Below are positions 42,552 through 54,679 of a stretch of DNA of 64,000 bases, one piece after another; positions within the stretch are counted from its first letter, which is position 1; the number at the start of each line of letters is the position of its first letter. Source of the DNA: Meconema thalassinum (lineage: Eukaryota; Arthropoda; Insecta; Orthoptera; Tettigoniidae); assembly GCA_946902985.2 (NCBI GenBank), contig OX336388.2:225020467-225084466 (forward strand), written 5' to 3'. A program made the translations under genes and the position numbers. The notes beneath the pieces are model-generated. The model saw only the letters and a program-made list of their open reading frames with translations, did not search any database and was not told where the DNA came from.

Positions 42552-43385
42552 AAGGAATCGGTCTGTTCTCTTACAAAAGAAATGAACACATACTATTGAA
42601 AACCGAAAAAGAATTAAGTAATCAACAGTTGGTTATCATGTATGCATCTACATTCATTGTGCACGACACAGCCTGAGGGGAGACTTTATATTTAGACTGA
42701 ACGACTTGTGGAGTCTGAAGATAAAAGCTTTCTATCCGAACGATATTTTGCACGGGTCTTGGTCGATTAATATTTCCCTTGGGTTTGTCGTGGGTGTAGC
42801 ACATGATGCATGTCTAAAAGCGTGTTCGGTCGGTCAGTCGCCGCATATTTTGTCCTCAGGGCGGTCATGCACGCTTCAAGCGGGACAGGCAGGTGTGGAG
42901 TGCAATCAAGAAGGCCATGACTTCTTCATCTGTCGCGTGACGTCAGCACGGTAGCTTCATAAAGCGTAATATATAAGATGCTTTTATGTTTGACGATGTA
43001 AATATTATATGTCAGAAAACTGTATCATAATGGCGGTCATTATAACACAGTTTTTCCAGCCAATCAGAGCTCAATATATTCATTCATTGACCAATTAGGT
43101 AAGGAAAGCTTCTCGCATGCACTCAAAATAAAACATATCGGACATGAATTACATGATTTGAAAGTTGACAATGTAGCCTATATTGGATCAACCATTGTAG
43201 TTACAATGCATAAAAAAACTGGGCAATATTGCAAAATATTGCTTCTTAATATCCGCAACTCCAATTTCTACACATTCGTAAGATTTCGCCGACAATTTTA
43301 GTGAATGCTGTTGTTGACATAAACACACCAGAAGGTCTTGGAGGAAGCAGGCGATTGACATTAGTTCCACGGAAATTATAATCCC
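42552..43385. other. Unassigned spacer
   Basis: Open frames of 60-82 codons have no recognisable family. Nothing else can be supported. Confidence 0.4.
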
Positions 43386-43625
43386 CATTGGTCGCTACTA
43401 GGTTAGACAACTGACTGGACAAAACCATTGGTCTCTCCTAGGTTAGACAACTGTCTGGACGAAACCATTGTTCGATACTAGGTTAGACGTCGGTCTGGAC
43501 GAAACCATTGGTCGCTACTAGGTTAGAAAACTGTCTGAACGAAACCATTGGTCACTCCTAGGTTAGACAACTGTCTGGACGAAACCATTGGTCGCTACTA
43601 GGCTAGGCCACTGTCTGGACGAAAA
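43386..43625 (+). repeat. 40-bp minisatellite, six units
   Basis: Units of CATTGGTCGCTACTAGG then TTAGACAACTGTCTGGACGA plus AAC. CGCTAC and TCTCC or ACTCC variants partly alternate, hinting at an 80-bp higher-order period. 240 bp is exactly six units. Confidence 0.92.
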
Positions 43626-43911
43626 TTACTGCTTGTACTTCAAGCAAGGGGGTCTGTATGTAAAGCCTTATTATTTGCATCGCTCAAGGCTTTAGTATCG
43701 TCCATGACGACATCTATGCCGTCCTTTATGTCTAGGAGAATTTTGTGGTTTAATGCATCGCGATCTATACTACTCCCGGATAACTTACCGTAACAATGCT
43801 GTAGACTCTACGTATATTTTAATTACTTTTGCTTTTAGAGACGCCGACGTGCCAAAACCTTTTCCTGAAGGTGATCCTTGTGATGATGGTGATGAGGAAG
43901 AAGAAATTAGG
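43626..43911. other. Unassigned spacer
   Basis: No gene recognised between the minisatellite and the fold-back element. Confidence 0.35.
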
Positions 43912-45013
43912 ACTACTGTCGACCGAAGTATTATGTGTACTCGAGTTTGAAGGTTGTTTGTGAAGTAACCAACAGACCTACATAAAATCCAATAACATCA
44001 TCATTTTCGTCGTTCTATTTTACGTGAGTTCATGTAGGTTTGGAATTATTAGTTTATATTTTAATATTTTTATCGCAGTTGGAACACAAAAAGTGCCCGT
44101 TTTTAAGCGTGTTTCAACCATGCGTCACATTTATGAATTATTATCTCACAAACCCGTCATCAGATCGAATCCAAATTTTAACACAATATACATTGGAATG
44201 TTGTATAACAGGTTTATTCATTTCAAATTTTTGCGTGTCCAAGAAACAACGTTGTTATTATTTGTGTAAGGTAACGTTTTCTCGGCTTGGGGTGGTTGGA
44301 ATATGTAGTTCTTGGTCGTGTTGTACTCCTTATACATCAAAAAGTTATGCTGTATGACTTTAAAATACGTAAATTAATTCACTTATTTTATATCGGTTTA
44401 TATTTGAACGGGGAAATACGACCTCGCCTCGCTCGGCAGTTATGGACTCCATCTCAGCAACGCAGTACAGCTTACCCCTGAGCGGCTGGCTGGTGAATCA
44501 TGCCTTATTTCCACGAACAAATACAAACCGATATAAAATAAGTGAATTAATTTACGAATTTCACAGTCATAAACCATAACTTCTTGATGAATAAGGATTA
44601 CAACGCGACCAAGAGCTATATTTTCCAACCACCCCGAGCAGAGAAAAGGTTACCATACAAAAATGATAACAACTTTGTTCCTTGGACACACAAAATTTTG
44701 AAATTAATAAAGCAGTTATACAACATTCCAATGTATATCGTGTTAAAATTTGCATTCGATCTGATGAAGGAGTTTTGAGATAATAATTCTTAAATGTGAC
44801 GCATGGTTGAAACACGCTTAAAAATGAGCAAATTTTGTGTTCCAACTGCGATAAAAAATATTAAAATATAAATTTAAAATTCCAAACCTACATGACCTAA
44901 CGTACAATAGAACGACGAAAATGATGATGTTATTGGATTTTATGTAGGTGTATTGGTTGCTTCACAAACAACCTTCAAACTCGAGTGCACATAATACTTT
45001 GGTCGACAGTAGT
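43912..45013. mobile_element. Fold-back element with arms of about 507 and 511 bp
   Basis: The left arm 43912-44418 starts ACTACTGTCGACCGAAG and the right arm 44503-45013 ends GGTCGACAGTAGT; the two are inverted copies with scattered differences. The central loop is only about 84 bp. The sharp symmetric ends suggest a mobile element with very long terminal inverted repeats. No clear target duplication is visible. Open frames in the arms do not resemble proteins. Confidence 0.75.
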
Positions 45014-45410
45014 ATGAAAGGAAGCAGATATAACTACTAATTATTATTATTATTATTATTGAAAATAAATTTTGTGAACAGAGTTCAACTGTTTAAAACC
45101 ATTTATTTGAACATTCTCTAAAATTGTGACTTAGCCCCTTCTTCCCTTGTATGCTTCAGTTCAGGGGTTCACAAACTCTTTTATCATTTCAAATGATTTT
45201 GTCGACTTTATCGTTATGCTTGAGTCAACAGTTACGCGTTACGGAGACGGTGACGTCATGCAGCCGCGCGGGAAGCCTAAGTTAATGGGTAAAGGACGGC
45301 GAGTGCGTGACGTCATGAAGCCACGCGGGAAGCCTAAGTTAATGGTTAATGGAGTCTGTTGAAAGGGTCCTGGGGCGTCGAACGACCTGGGGCTTCGAGT
45401 GAAGCGAAAA

Positions 45411-45805
45411 GAATACAGGGTGACTCCCAAAGAAGTGTACAAGATGCCAGATAAGAATACAGGGTGACTCCTAAAGAGATATACACGATGCCAGATAAGA
45501 ATACAAGGTGACTCTTAAAGAGGTGTACAAGATGGTAGAGAAGAATACAGGGTGATTTTTAAAGAGGTGCACAAGATGTCAGACAAGAATACAGGGTGAC
45601 TCCTAAAGAGGTGTACAAGATGTCACACAAGAATACAGGATGGCTTCTAAAGAGATATACAAGATGACAGATAAGAATACAGGGTGCCTCCTAAAGAGGT
45701 GTGCAGGATGTCAGAGCAAAATACAGGGTGACACTTAACGAGGTGTACAGTATGTTAGATTCAATCAAATACAGGGTTACCCTTAAAGAGGTGCTCGTGC
45801 GGAAA
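45411..45805 (+). repeat. 44-bp minisatellite, about nine units
   Basis: Units follow GAATACAGGGTGACTCCTAA then AGAGGTGTACAAGATGTCAG. Units diverge noticeably, so expansion is not recent. Confidence 0.9.
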
Positions 45806-46216
45806 GCCTAAGTTAATGGGTAATGGAGTCTGTTGAATGAGTCCTCCTGAGCCTTTCTAACATGTGTAACATTTGTAGCATGAGTCATTTGAAATGATAT
45901 AAAGTCTAGTCTTTCAGACTGACTGTAATTTTTTTGTCGCGCTCTCACAATCATAAAATATCTAGTTCTTTGAATGAATATTTCCGAAGGAGGGCAAGCA
46001 CTATCACTTTCATGGGGTGTTTTCTTACCTCTGCTAATACGCCACTTATCCACGGGTAATGCGTTACTTGTATCAGTTTATTGTAAACCACTTCCACTGG
46101 GCATGCACTAGAATTCACCTGTTCACTCACTGTCTCTGAACTGACTGCATTCCTGTTTATGATAGGTTCATTGATATGAGGATAGCAATATTCGTTACAG
46201 AATAGGAACTATAAAC

Positions 46217-46976
46217 ACAGGGCGCCCGAGAATGTTCTCCATAGTGGTTGAGTAGTTGGCTGCACTGTGTCCTTGAAAGCGGGACTCCCCCGTGTGGGCT
46301 ACCAGTGTGTATTGCGATAAGCTAGCGAGCCTGCATGTCTTCAGTGTGTATTACAGTCAGCGAGCGTTCAGATAGATTATTGGAAGAGTGCAACAGTATA
46401 GAGGCGGTAATATTTACTACTGAAGAGAGAGTTTTGTTTGGTGGAATACTTTTTTCGCGAAGGCGATCGGTTTACAGAAAATATAAAATTCAGATTTCAG
46501 GCGCGATTTCCTAATTCAAAGAGTCCAAACCGTGATACCGTTCGGGATTTGGTAAGTAAATTTCGTGTGACTGGCTCAGTTCACGATGTACCGGGAACAG
46601 GCAGGCTTACGCTTTTAACAGATGGAAAACTTGATGAAATCTCCGATATAATGCTGCGTAGTCCAAGTAAATCAACACGAAAATTAGCTCAACAAACAGG
46701 AATCTCTAAGTCGACAGCACATAAAGCTGTAAGAGACAAGCTTCAGTTGTTTCCTTATAAAGTTACCGTGATTCATGAATTAAAACAAACTGATTACGGA
46801 TAAAGAGTGATGTACTGTGAATGGTTCCAGCATCAGTTATGAATGGCTGTGGTGAGTACAAAGTTTACTGTTTATTTGTTATGATGCAAGCGGCAGCCGT
46901 GCTACCAACGTAACTGCTGTAGCTAGCTCTCGCAGACGCATGTAGTCGCTGCGGAGAACATTCCCGGACTCTCTGT
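46217..46976 (+). mobile_element. mariner/Tc1-like element nested in the hAT
   Basis: The ends ACAGGGCGCCCGAGAATG with TTCTCC and (inverted) ACAGAGAGTCCGGGAATG with TTCTCC form a 24-bp imperfect inverted repeat. The sequence between carries a DUF4817-type transposase fragment. TA target sites are not clean, perhaps from mutation. Confidence 0.65.
46415..46845 (+). pseudogene. DUF4817 helix-turn-helix transposase N-terminal fragment
   Basis: The 121-codon frame starts VEYFFREGDRFTENIKFRFQ and contains FPNSKSPNRDTVRDLVSKFR, GSVHDVPGTGR, KLAQQTGISKSTAHKAVRDK and LFPYKVTVIHELKQTDYG. This is the paired helix-turn-helix region of a mariner-related transposase family abundant in insects. A frameshift precedes VEYFF (TTEERV lies in another frame), a stop follows DYG, and the DDE catalytic domain is absent. 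Confidence 0.8.
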
Positions 46977-47071
46977 ATTTCAATCAGAGCCAGCGCCCCC
47001 CGACCCCTCTATCACTCTCTGAGCCCTCTCAGGGGGCCCCACCTTACACTTTGAGTACCTCTGGTTCAGGT

Positions 47072-47329
47072 CCATGTTGAAATCTGTAGATTTGATATAG
47101 ATAAATACTACAATAGTATTATTATTATTGTTATTATATCACCTTTGCCCTTATGGACACTGTTTGAACTTAAATACCTCATGATGACACAATTTTCACT
47201 TCCCTCCCTTGTTCCTATTCTCTTCCCAAAATTTCTTCATCCTTTGACTGTGTTCCTGTTTCCGTTGTTCTGTCCACAGACTTCTCGTCTTCATCTTATC
47301 ATTTGTTTAAATTTTGTATTCTTAATATA
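47072..47329. other. Unassigned spacer
   Basis: A/T-rich with a short (TTA)n; nothing recognisable. Confidence 0.4.
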
Positions 47330-47850
47330 AAGTAGGTTGGCTCAGGCAAGGAAAGCATTTCTACAGAAAAGAACCTGTTGACAATGAATATAGATTTAGG
47401 TGTTAGGAAGTCATTTTTTATAGTCTTTGTGTGGAGGGACGCACTCTATGGAAGTGAAACTTGGACTATTGGTGCAGCATAAAAGAGGAGAATTGAAGCG
47501 TTTGAAATGTGGTGTTACAGGAGAATGGTGAAGATCTGAAGGGTGGATAGGGTAACAAATGAAGAGGTATTAGGACGAGTGGGAGAGGAGAGATGTTTCT
47601 GGCGACTGCTAATGAAGAGAAGAGATAGGTTGGTAAGACACATACTATGACACCCAAGAATAGCAAGCTTAGTTATGGAAGGACTGGTCAAGGACAAGAA
47701 CTGTAGGGTTTGACCAAGGTTAGAATATATTAAACAGATTGTCTCGTGTGTAGGGTGTGGTAGCTATGTAGAGATAAAACGATTAGCTCAGGAGGCATGG
47801 AGAACTGCATCAAACCAGTCAAGAGTCTGAAGACTCAAACAACAACAAAT
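47330..47850 (+). pseudogene. LINE-X C-terminal fragment
   Basis: Begins with AAAGTAGGTTGGCTCAGGCA (SRLAQA) and continues through ETWTIG, FEMWCYRRMVK, a stop in place of the next codon, then RVTNEEVLGRVGEERCFWRL and RRDRLVRHI. It ends with a (CAA)n tail at 47838-47850. Several stops mark it as dead. Confidence 0.85.
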
Positions 47851-48729
47851 TTATATCTGAATTCTCCTCTGTCTCCAATCATTTGCCTGTCCATCCCCAC
47901 CTGCCTTAAGTCCTCCTCTATTTCATGATACCAATTAGTTTTCCTGTTTGAGCTGTTTACTACATCAATGATCTTCTATGTAAGTCTACAATAATTTAAT
48001 AACTCCGTGAATTTTGACGGATTTGGATAGTTGAAGGGCTCTACGTCAGTGTCCTAGTCCCATTGAGGAAAGGTTCCCCACATCACCACCGCAGCAGCAG
48101 TGGACATCCACTACAGTTCCAGTGCATACAGTGCGTTGATTACGGACTTGCAGGCAGAGTTTCTAAAAGTGAGTATTCCCTCCCTCGAGATGAGTTTTAC
48201 TTTTAATTGGCGCCTTCTATTTGGCGCTCGCTTAACTTTCTGTTAGCTACTAAACGGACGTAAGGTCGGGGGTGGTGGTGGTGTACTGTGCGACCACCGC
48301 CTGGGTTCGACAGTTGGACAGCTGTGGTCTTCGTCTTCAAGTGGTGAGGCTTGCCGCATTGTTACCACAACCTGCCCCGGCTTGGCGCGGACCTTGCCTC
48401 CTCTGTCTCACTCTATCCCCCTCTCTCTCGTTCTACACCCCTCCCTCTCTTGGAGAGGCAATCACCCACCCCCTTTGCCATACTTAGAATTAATCGAACT
48501 TTACGAACACTGTTATCATTGTACGGGATTTAAAGAACTGCAAAGTAATGCTGCTCTTATAGTCCGCGTAAAATAAAATAAGTTACTAACAACGCAACCT
48601 TGCCATTAAATCCCCATCACTACAAACATGGTGACCTATAGTACGCGTGACCACGGTATACGGAAAGCAATTTTGTGGGGAAATATATATATATATATAT
48701 ATTTTTGTGCGTAATAATGACATACTTAC
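47851..48729. other. Unassigned stretch with C/T-rich and (TA)n tracts
   Basis: No gene recognised. A C/T-rich region lies at 48395-48480 and a (TA)n run at 48682-48701. Several overlapping 60-70-codon frames in the C/T-rich region are low-complexity artefacts. Confidence 0.4.
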
Positions 48730-48764
48730 CCTCATTGATCAAAACGGGGAACATATTATAGGTT
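48730..48764 (+). repeat. Target-site duplication of LINE-X, left copy
   Basis: The 35 bases starting CCTCATTGATCAAAACGG and ending TATTATAGGTT recur exactly at 57576-57610. They bracket the LINE-X copy with the LTR element inside it. Confidence 0.95.
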
Positions 48765-49061
48765 TTTGTTTGAGTCCTCAGTCTTTTAACTGGTTTGATG
48801 CAGCTTCCATGCCTCCCTGTCCTGAGCTAATCGTTTCATCTCTACATAGCTACCACACCCTACATCCATGGCAATCTGTTTAACATATTCTAACCTTGGT
48901 CTACCCCTACAGTTCTTGTCCTCAACCCTTCCTTCCATAACTAAGCTTGCTATTCCTGGGTGTCTTAGTATGTGTCCTACCAACCTATCTCTTCCCTTCA
49001 TTAGCAGTCGCCAGAAACATCTCTCCTCTCCCACTTGTCTTAATACCTCTTCGTTTGTAAC

Positions 49062-51921
49062 TGTGCCCGATAATCTGGCTTTGGATTGGGTGGCCCGACA
49101 TACACTTCAACCCTCACCCAGAATTCGGTACAACGCGAAAGGAAAAAAAAATCTTGAATGTCCGAATCAATTTTGGCCAAAGAAAAAACTGTGTCGGGAA
49201 CGAGATTCAAGCAATCCCGGGGTCCTTACAATGATGGGTACAACTGGGGTAAAATCTCAAAATTGATCCGGTGGACACACAAGTATGACAACGAACAAGA
49301 ATGACAAAAAACTCCGCTGTTAAGATAAAACTCATCCACCATTTATTACAGAACCACACCACTAAATACATAGAATCACACACAGAAGCCTACCTCCGCT
49401 CGGAGACTTCTCAAAATTACTCTTGACGTGCAAATAAAAAAAAATGACGCAGAAGCAAAATTCAAATTAATGAGGACAAAAATCTCCGGGCGTCCTAATC
49501 TTTGGATACAACATAACTTACGGAGATCAGAGCTATATCATTCTAGTATTACAACCATTACTTCAAAATGCTATGTCACCTCTCCGCTAATAGTCCATAA
49601 ATGAGCAGGTGCATAAATCTGAAAAGATATTCAAAGAAAAAAAATGGTTGCCTCGTTCGATCTCCTTCTAACTAAATGTAATCACCAAAATAGGAAAAAG
49701 AGTATTGTTATGTATGGATGTCACTGGCGTTAAAGAATTTATTTTCAGACCTTTTATTCATGCATTAAATACTTTCATTATTATTTTCACTGGTTTTCGT
49801 TCAGCTGTGCCTCACTCAGAAAAATGACTGGCTGTTGGCTTTTACATTCATCACTTTACATTTTAACATCTTTATGGTCCCAGATATATTTTTTTATTTA
49901 TTTATTAATCACTGCATGCTCTTCACATATTTATAACTACACCATAAACATTTAAGTAGATGGCCTCCGCCTATCTGTATTATTTTTCAACTGACAATTG
50001 CCTCAAAATTTCATCTACTTGAACCTATCACGTAACATTAATTATAATCATTTATTTTATTCACCTCGCTATATCGAGAACCTTTAGTTTCATCATAACT
50101 TCGTATTATGCAACCCTGCTATTTTATCAATGCAGTATCATTATTTACACAACCTTGTATCAGTCACCTACCAAACGCATCTCCTCATGTTAGCATGTAA
50201 AGGGAAACCTCAGTGACGTGTGAGTGTTTAACATAAATGTGATGTGCGCACAAAAAGTGGCCCATTAAGTGTAAATGAATCCCCTGTAATTTAAGCCTGT
50301 TCAAACCATAATTTGTCATCCAGGTTGCACCAATTCAAAGAACACAGCGACTTAACACGCTGAAAGATCCCTGTACTCAAATTATATTTTGAAGCATCCA
50401 TACATTTATTTTTAAACCCTAAATATGACTGCATTAATCTCTCAAAAGAAAACTTAACATTTACTATCCTATTAATCATGTCATTATATCGCATTTTATC
50501 CTTATTGATTAACTTCTATTTCGATTTTTGCCCAACTGTCCAAATCTTAGTAACCACTACCCATTAACCACTACTTAAGAATTAACATGGTTTTCAGTAC
50601 CTTTCGGCCACCTCAGTTTTGGTTCCGCTGACACGTTTCCTGGGGGTTTGGGTCCACGTTCTTCCCATTGAACATCCTCCCCTCTCGTCCTGGATCCAGC
50701 TCGCGACCCTCGGGGTGTCCATGGTCCTGGCTCGCCTTCGTTTCCACGTCATCGTAACAGCTTCCACATACTAAACTTAGCTTGCCATCTCTTCGCTCGT
50801 AAAGTTCTTGACACAAAACTCGCACTGGTCTGTACTGATAGCCTTTATGTCCGTCCAATACATCGCTGCAATCTTCATGTCGACTATGCCAAGTAATATC
50901 AACTCATGGCCGTGAAAATAACTCTAACGGCACAGGTTATATCGTATGCGTCTACACAAGCATGTACTCATAAGGTATTACGTCCGTCCTTGACCTAGAA
51001 TGTCGCTCTATATTTGGACTGCACTCAGCTTATCTCTCATAGTTCACTGACCCTGGACACTCATTTGTCTGGTCGTCAAACAAAAGCACATCGCTTCGTT
51101 CATATGTTCTGGGCGTCAGTTATATTGCGCACGGCCCATACAATCCCATACCTGGTAAAAGCTTGAGACACCACCTGTGTCTGCTCGCACTTTATTGTAC
51201 AAAATGACTAGTGTCCCACAACATAATGCATTATGATCTGTTTAGAGGCGTGGTGGCACAGCGGTCTAGCTGTATGCCTCTCACCAAGGCGGTCCGGGTT
51301 CGATTCCCGGTCAATGCATGTGAGATTTTCGAAGTGAAATGCCATGTCCTGTGGTTCGGATTCCACGTAAAATGGAGGTCCCGTGGCTTATGATCTCAAG
51401 ATTAACGGTCACGTTAAACTACAAGCTTCCTTCCTTCCTTTTTTGCATTATGATCTGCGTTATAATATCACCTCGCCACATTCAGCTTTAGTATTCGTTA
51501 ACACAGAGCTGTCCACGCAAGAAATAATACTGATCCTTTCAGCTATGTCCCCACAAACTGTCGGAATACCACACTGGTTCCAAGCGGCCACGATACGACT
51601 GCTACTGCACACTTGTTAGGAACTTCAGCGTGCGGCGACACAAAACTAAAGATGAACTTCGGCGTACGGCGACACAAAAGAAAGTGAACTTCGCTGGACG
51701 GCGATGCAAAATAAAGTGACCCGCTTCTCCGGTGTGACCTTTCCACCTCAACTTTTCCTGGAGCTCATCAGCGCCCTCTACACTTCTGGAAACTTCGCCT
51801 AGTCATGCTGTCGACTATGTCCATGACGTAAAAACATCAACCTCAGGTCACTTCCGCTTGCATCCTTCCTCCTGCTATGCGACGTTGCCAGAGCTCTCAA
51901 AACCATGCGATATCGGTCACA
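49062..51921 (-). repeat. 3' LTR (element orientation), carrying a SINE insertion
   Basis: Identical in outline to 54700-57343 apart from scattered substitutions and the 217-base SINE S8 insertion with its duplication. The 66-81-codon frames in both LTRs are not credible genes. Confidence 0.92.
51241..51444 (+). mobile_element. tRNA-derived SINE S8 inside the LTR
   Basis: Head GGCGTGGTGGCACAGCGGTC with B-box CCGGGTTCGATTCCCGGTC. The tail is T/C-rich, ending CTTCCTTTTTT. It is flanked by 13-bp copies of GCATTATGATCTG at 51228-51240 and 51445-51457; the other LTR holds the empty site. It therefore inserted after the LTR element. Confidence 0.95.
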
Positions 51922-51931
51922 AATCCCCCTC
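51922..51931 (-). promoter_or_regulatory. Polypurine tract
   Basis: On the element strand GAGGGGGATT directly precedes the 3' LTR's TGTGACC. This is the expected primer for plus-strand synthesis. Confidence 0.75.
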
Positions 51932-52316
51932 AACCAGGAATAATAATAAGCGTGAAACATCTCGATTATTATTATTCTGTTGGGTTAACAATCTATTTCT
52001 TCAATGAGTTCTCCATATCGCATGCTTACTCTCTCTTGTGGTACCTTTTAAGGCTAGCTGCATTGAATTTGCCTATAACTCTCTCAGTTGCATCTTCTTC
52101 TGTGGTAATCTCCTCCTGAAACGGTAGCTCTATTCATTCTTCACTCATTCTACTTTCTTCATCTTCTTGGCCTTCATATTTCCTATCTTCATCAGTAATG
52201 CTGTGAATGGCTTGAATTTGGACTGTCATGACATCTGGGCAAAAATCATTATTAATGGGCAAAAAATCGTTATTACTGCTTGTGAGTCCCTGTTCAAACT
52301 CAGCATTTCCATCCTG

Positions 52317-54276
52317 TCAGCTTCTCTTTCCTGATTTGACTCCACTGGTGCCTGGTTTCGATTCCTCATGCTGTTTTGCCTGAGATTCTTCTTCTTCTTG
52401 TTCCTTTTCCCTTAATTGTTCAATGTATCTTCGGCTTTCTTGGTGACGTTCTTCTAATGATGGCCTATAATTTTGCCTTTCTTGATTCCCGTATCTTGGG
52501 TAGTTATTGTATGGTCTCCGATCACGTGACCACGATTCTCTCCCTCTATATCCTGACCTTCCGTAGTCCCTCTGATTAAATCGTCCACTTCTATCCTGAT
52601 AATATGGCCTCCGGTCATATGGCTTTCCTTGATTCCTGTATCTGTTTAAGCCATTTCCTTCATCCCTTCCATCTCTATCGTTCCTTCCATAACTTCGCTG
52701 AGGTTCCGTCTGCGCCATACGATCCATTACCACCATATTTGCTTCTCTCTGTTCTGTCCTTGGACTACGAGGTTCCGTCATCTTGCTCGTGTGGTCTAGT
52801 TTCCTCAAAATCTCGTCACACACCTCGAGTCTATTTGCACCCGATGCAATTAATACACGCTGGACTTCTACCGGATATTGCTGTATGATGGCATGCACCA
52901 AATCCTGCTCCTCCAACGGTGGATCCAAAAATTGTAGCCTGGCTACCTGATTCGTGAAGTACCCAGCGTATTGTGTTGGCCTGGTAGTCGCGTATTTCTT
53001 TGAGTATAATTCAGCCCTTATACTTTGTTGATCTTCTGAGGACCAAAATCTCTTCAGGAAAGCGTTCGCAAAGTCATCGTACCCTCTAAACTGATTCCTA
53101 AAAGCTCGCATCCAGTTTAGCGGTTGGCCTTCAAGAGCTCTTTCTATCACCCTCATTTCTCTCTCTTTAGGAACCCTATGTTCATCCATGTATTCCTTCA
53201 GGTCCCGCAGGAATTCTATGGGTGTGATGCCAGTCAAATTTGAAATTTTTTTTGGGCGGTCCTCCTGATTCCTAATGATGGTAATCGGTTGAGTTGAGCT
53301 GTAACTGATTGGTGTGAATGTTGTTCCTGTCGGACTTGGTTCCTTGTTTACATCTATCGATTTTGCTTCTACCATCTTTCCTTCTAATTCAACAATTCTC
53401 TTTAACTGTTCTCCGTGAGCAATACTCACTTTATCTTGTACTGTCGAAACCGCTGTTGCAATCTGTGTTTTAATTTCGTCGTTTAACTCTAATTTCATTT
53501 CCCCCATCTGACTCCTAAGACTTTCCATCTTGCATTCCTGCTCCATGGTGAATTCAGACATTTTATCGGTCATGCTCCTGGTATCTTTCGCTAATCTCTG
53601 CTGTATTACTTTCGCCTCTTCCTTTAACACCAAGACCTCTGCGTTGATTGCTTTATCCCTTTCTTCCATCTTGGCGGTCAATGCCTCCACGCTTCGATCC
53701 ATTTTCTCTTGAACGGTTTTCTCCAATGATTTCAACTGTGTCCCCATATTACTTTCAATTTCCACCTTATCCCTCTTAATTTGTTCCTTTAAATCCGTCA
53801 TTTCGGCTTGAGCCTTCTCCATGTACTGTTTCATATCGAATTGGTGCTCCTTAAATAATTCCAATCCTCCTTGCAAGTCCCCTGACTGAATTCCAAGATT
53901 TTTTTCAAAACCTTCGAATTTAGTATCTAAATCTTTGAATTTGGTGTCGAAACCTTTAAATTGAGTGTCTAAACCTTTGAATTGAGTGTCTAAACCTTTG
54001 AATTGAGTGTAAACCTTTGAATTGAGTGTCTAAACCTTCAAATTTAGTGTCTAAACCTTCAAATCTAGTGTCTAAACCTTCAAATTTAGTATTTATTCCT
54101 TCATGCATCTTAATCAACTGTCTATCCAACCCATCTAGATTAGTGTTCATACCACCTTCATAGTCTTTCCATTGAGTCTTCAAACCTTCCTCCATTTTCT
54201 TTTGACTTTTAGCTAACTCCTTTAGCTTCTCTCCTAGCTGTCCCATCAATCCCTTAATTTCATCAAATTCTCCCAT
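52317..54276 (-). pseudogene. gag, split by a 2-base deletion
   Basis: The first part (54276-53956) begins MGEFDEIKGLMGQLGEKLK and is coiled-coil. It runs into a 7-residue repeat (EGLDTKF-type), where the frame is lost. The remaining 519 codons (53876-52317, continuing openly upstream in the same frame) hold coiled-coil (residues 1-175), a capsid-like retrotransposon gag domain (about 215-362, with LNWMRAFRNQF and FANAFLKRFW), an R/G/Y-rich basic tail (395-480) and a final E/Q-rich stretch. No CCHC zinc knuckle is seen; the basic tail may bind RNA instead. A 2-base deletion in one 21-bp repeat unit near 54010 explains the frame change. Confidence 0.85.
53890..54100 (-). repeat. 21-bp minisatellite within gag
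   Basis: About ten units of CCTTTGAATTGAGTGTCTAAA type (plus strand) encode a 7-residue coiled-coil repeat. One unit near 54010 lacks two bases (GTGTAAAC instead of GTGTCTAAAC), shifting the frame. Confidence 0.9.
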
Positions 54277-54679
54277 ATTTCACAACAAATAAACATGGAA
54301 GCTGTTACAACTAGTGACTAACTTAGACTAAGGACTAGTGGTTACTTCAATTTGGCAGTGGAATCGAAATCTAATATCATGTGGAAATAATAAATGTGGA
54401 TGGTATCGCTTAAACACAGCGATCTAACGTTACTGAATCGCTTCGTTCTATGTCATTCAAACACACACACAAAAATCCTACAAAGTGAACTTTAACAGAC
54501 TGACAGACATATCGCACAATAAAATGGGGTACCAGCACTCAATTGGTTTTCTCTCCATTCCATTTGTGCCACATGGCCGTCCACCATCTTGTCACTCTCC
54601 TCTGGTGTTCCAATTTTTTCGAGTTCAAGATGTCGGCTATACCACTGCGTGGTACGATATTCCCAGTTCGAGGCCATTA

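Larger units (their letters stand above)
45162..47063 (+). mobile_element. Non-autonomous hAT element with internal repeats and a nested mariner
   Basis: Left end CAGGGGTTCACAAACTC; right end, inverted, CAGAGGTACTCAAAGTG. The flanks CTTCAGTT (45154-45161) and GTTCAGGT (47064-47071) agree at 6 of 8 bases. The interior includes duplicated blocks with TGACGTCATG and CGCGGGAAGCCTAAGTTAATG (45254, 45311), a 44-bp minisatellite, and a separate mariner insertion. A related 5' part recurs at 63000-63745. No hAT transposase was found. Confidence 0.65.

Noticed and set aside
44155..44790. CTGATGA in both arms of the fold-back element as a hammerhead core
   Set aside because: No GAAA follows at a suitable distance and no stem II forms.
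43386..45805. Short regular tandem repeats resembling CRISPR
   Set aside because: The units are contiguous without unique spacers and the genome is eukaryotic; these are minisatellites.
48272..48576. Overlapping frames of 60-71 codons
   Set aside because: All come from a C/T-rich low-complexity tract in three frames.
50291..50858. 67- and 81-codon frames repeated at 55930-56497
   Set aside because: They are duplicated only because both lie in the LTRs; no domain and no pol-like motif.
52376..52888. Plus-strand frames opposite gag
   Set aside because: They are antisense shadows of the gag coding sequence.
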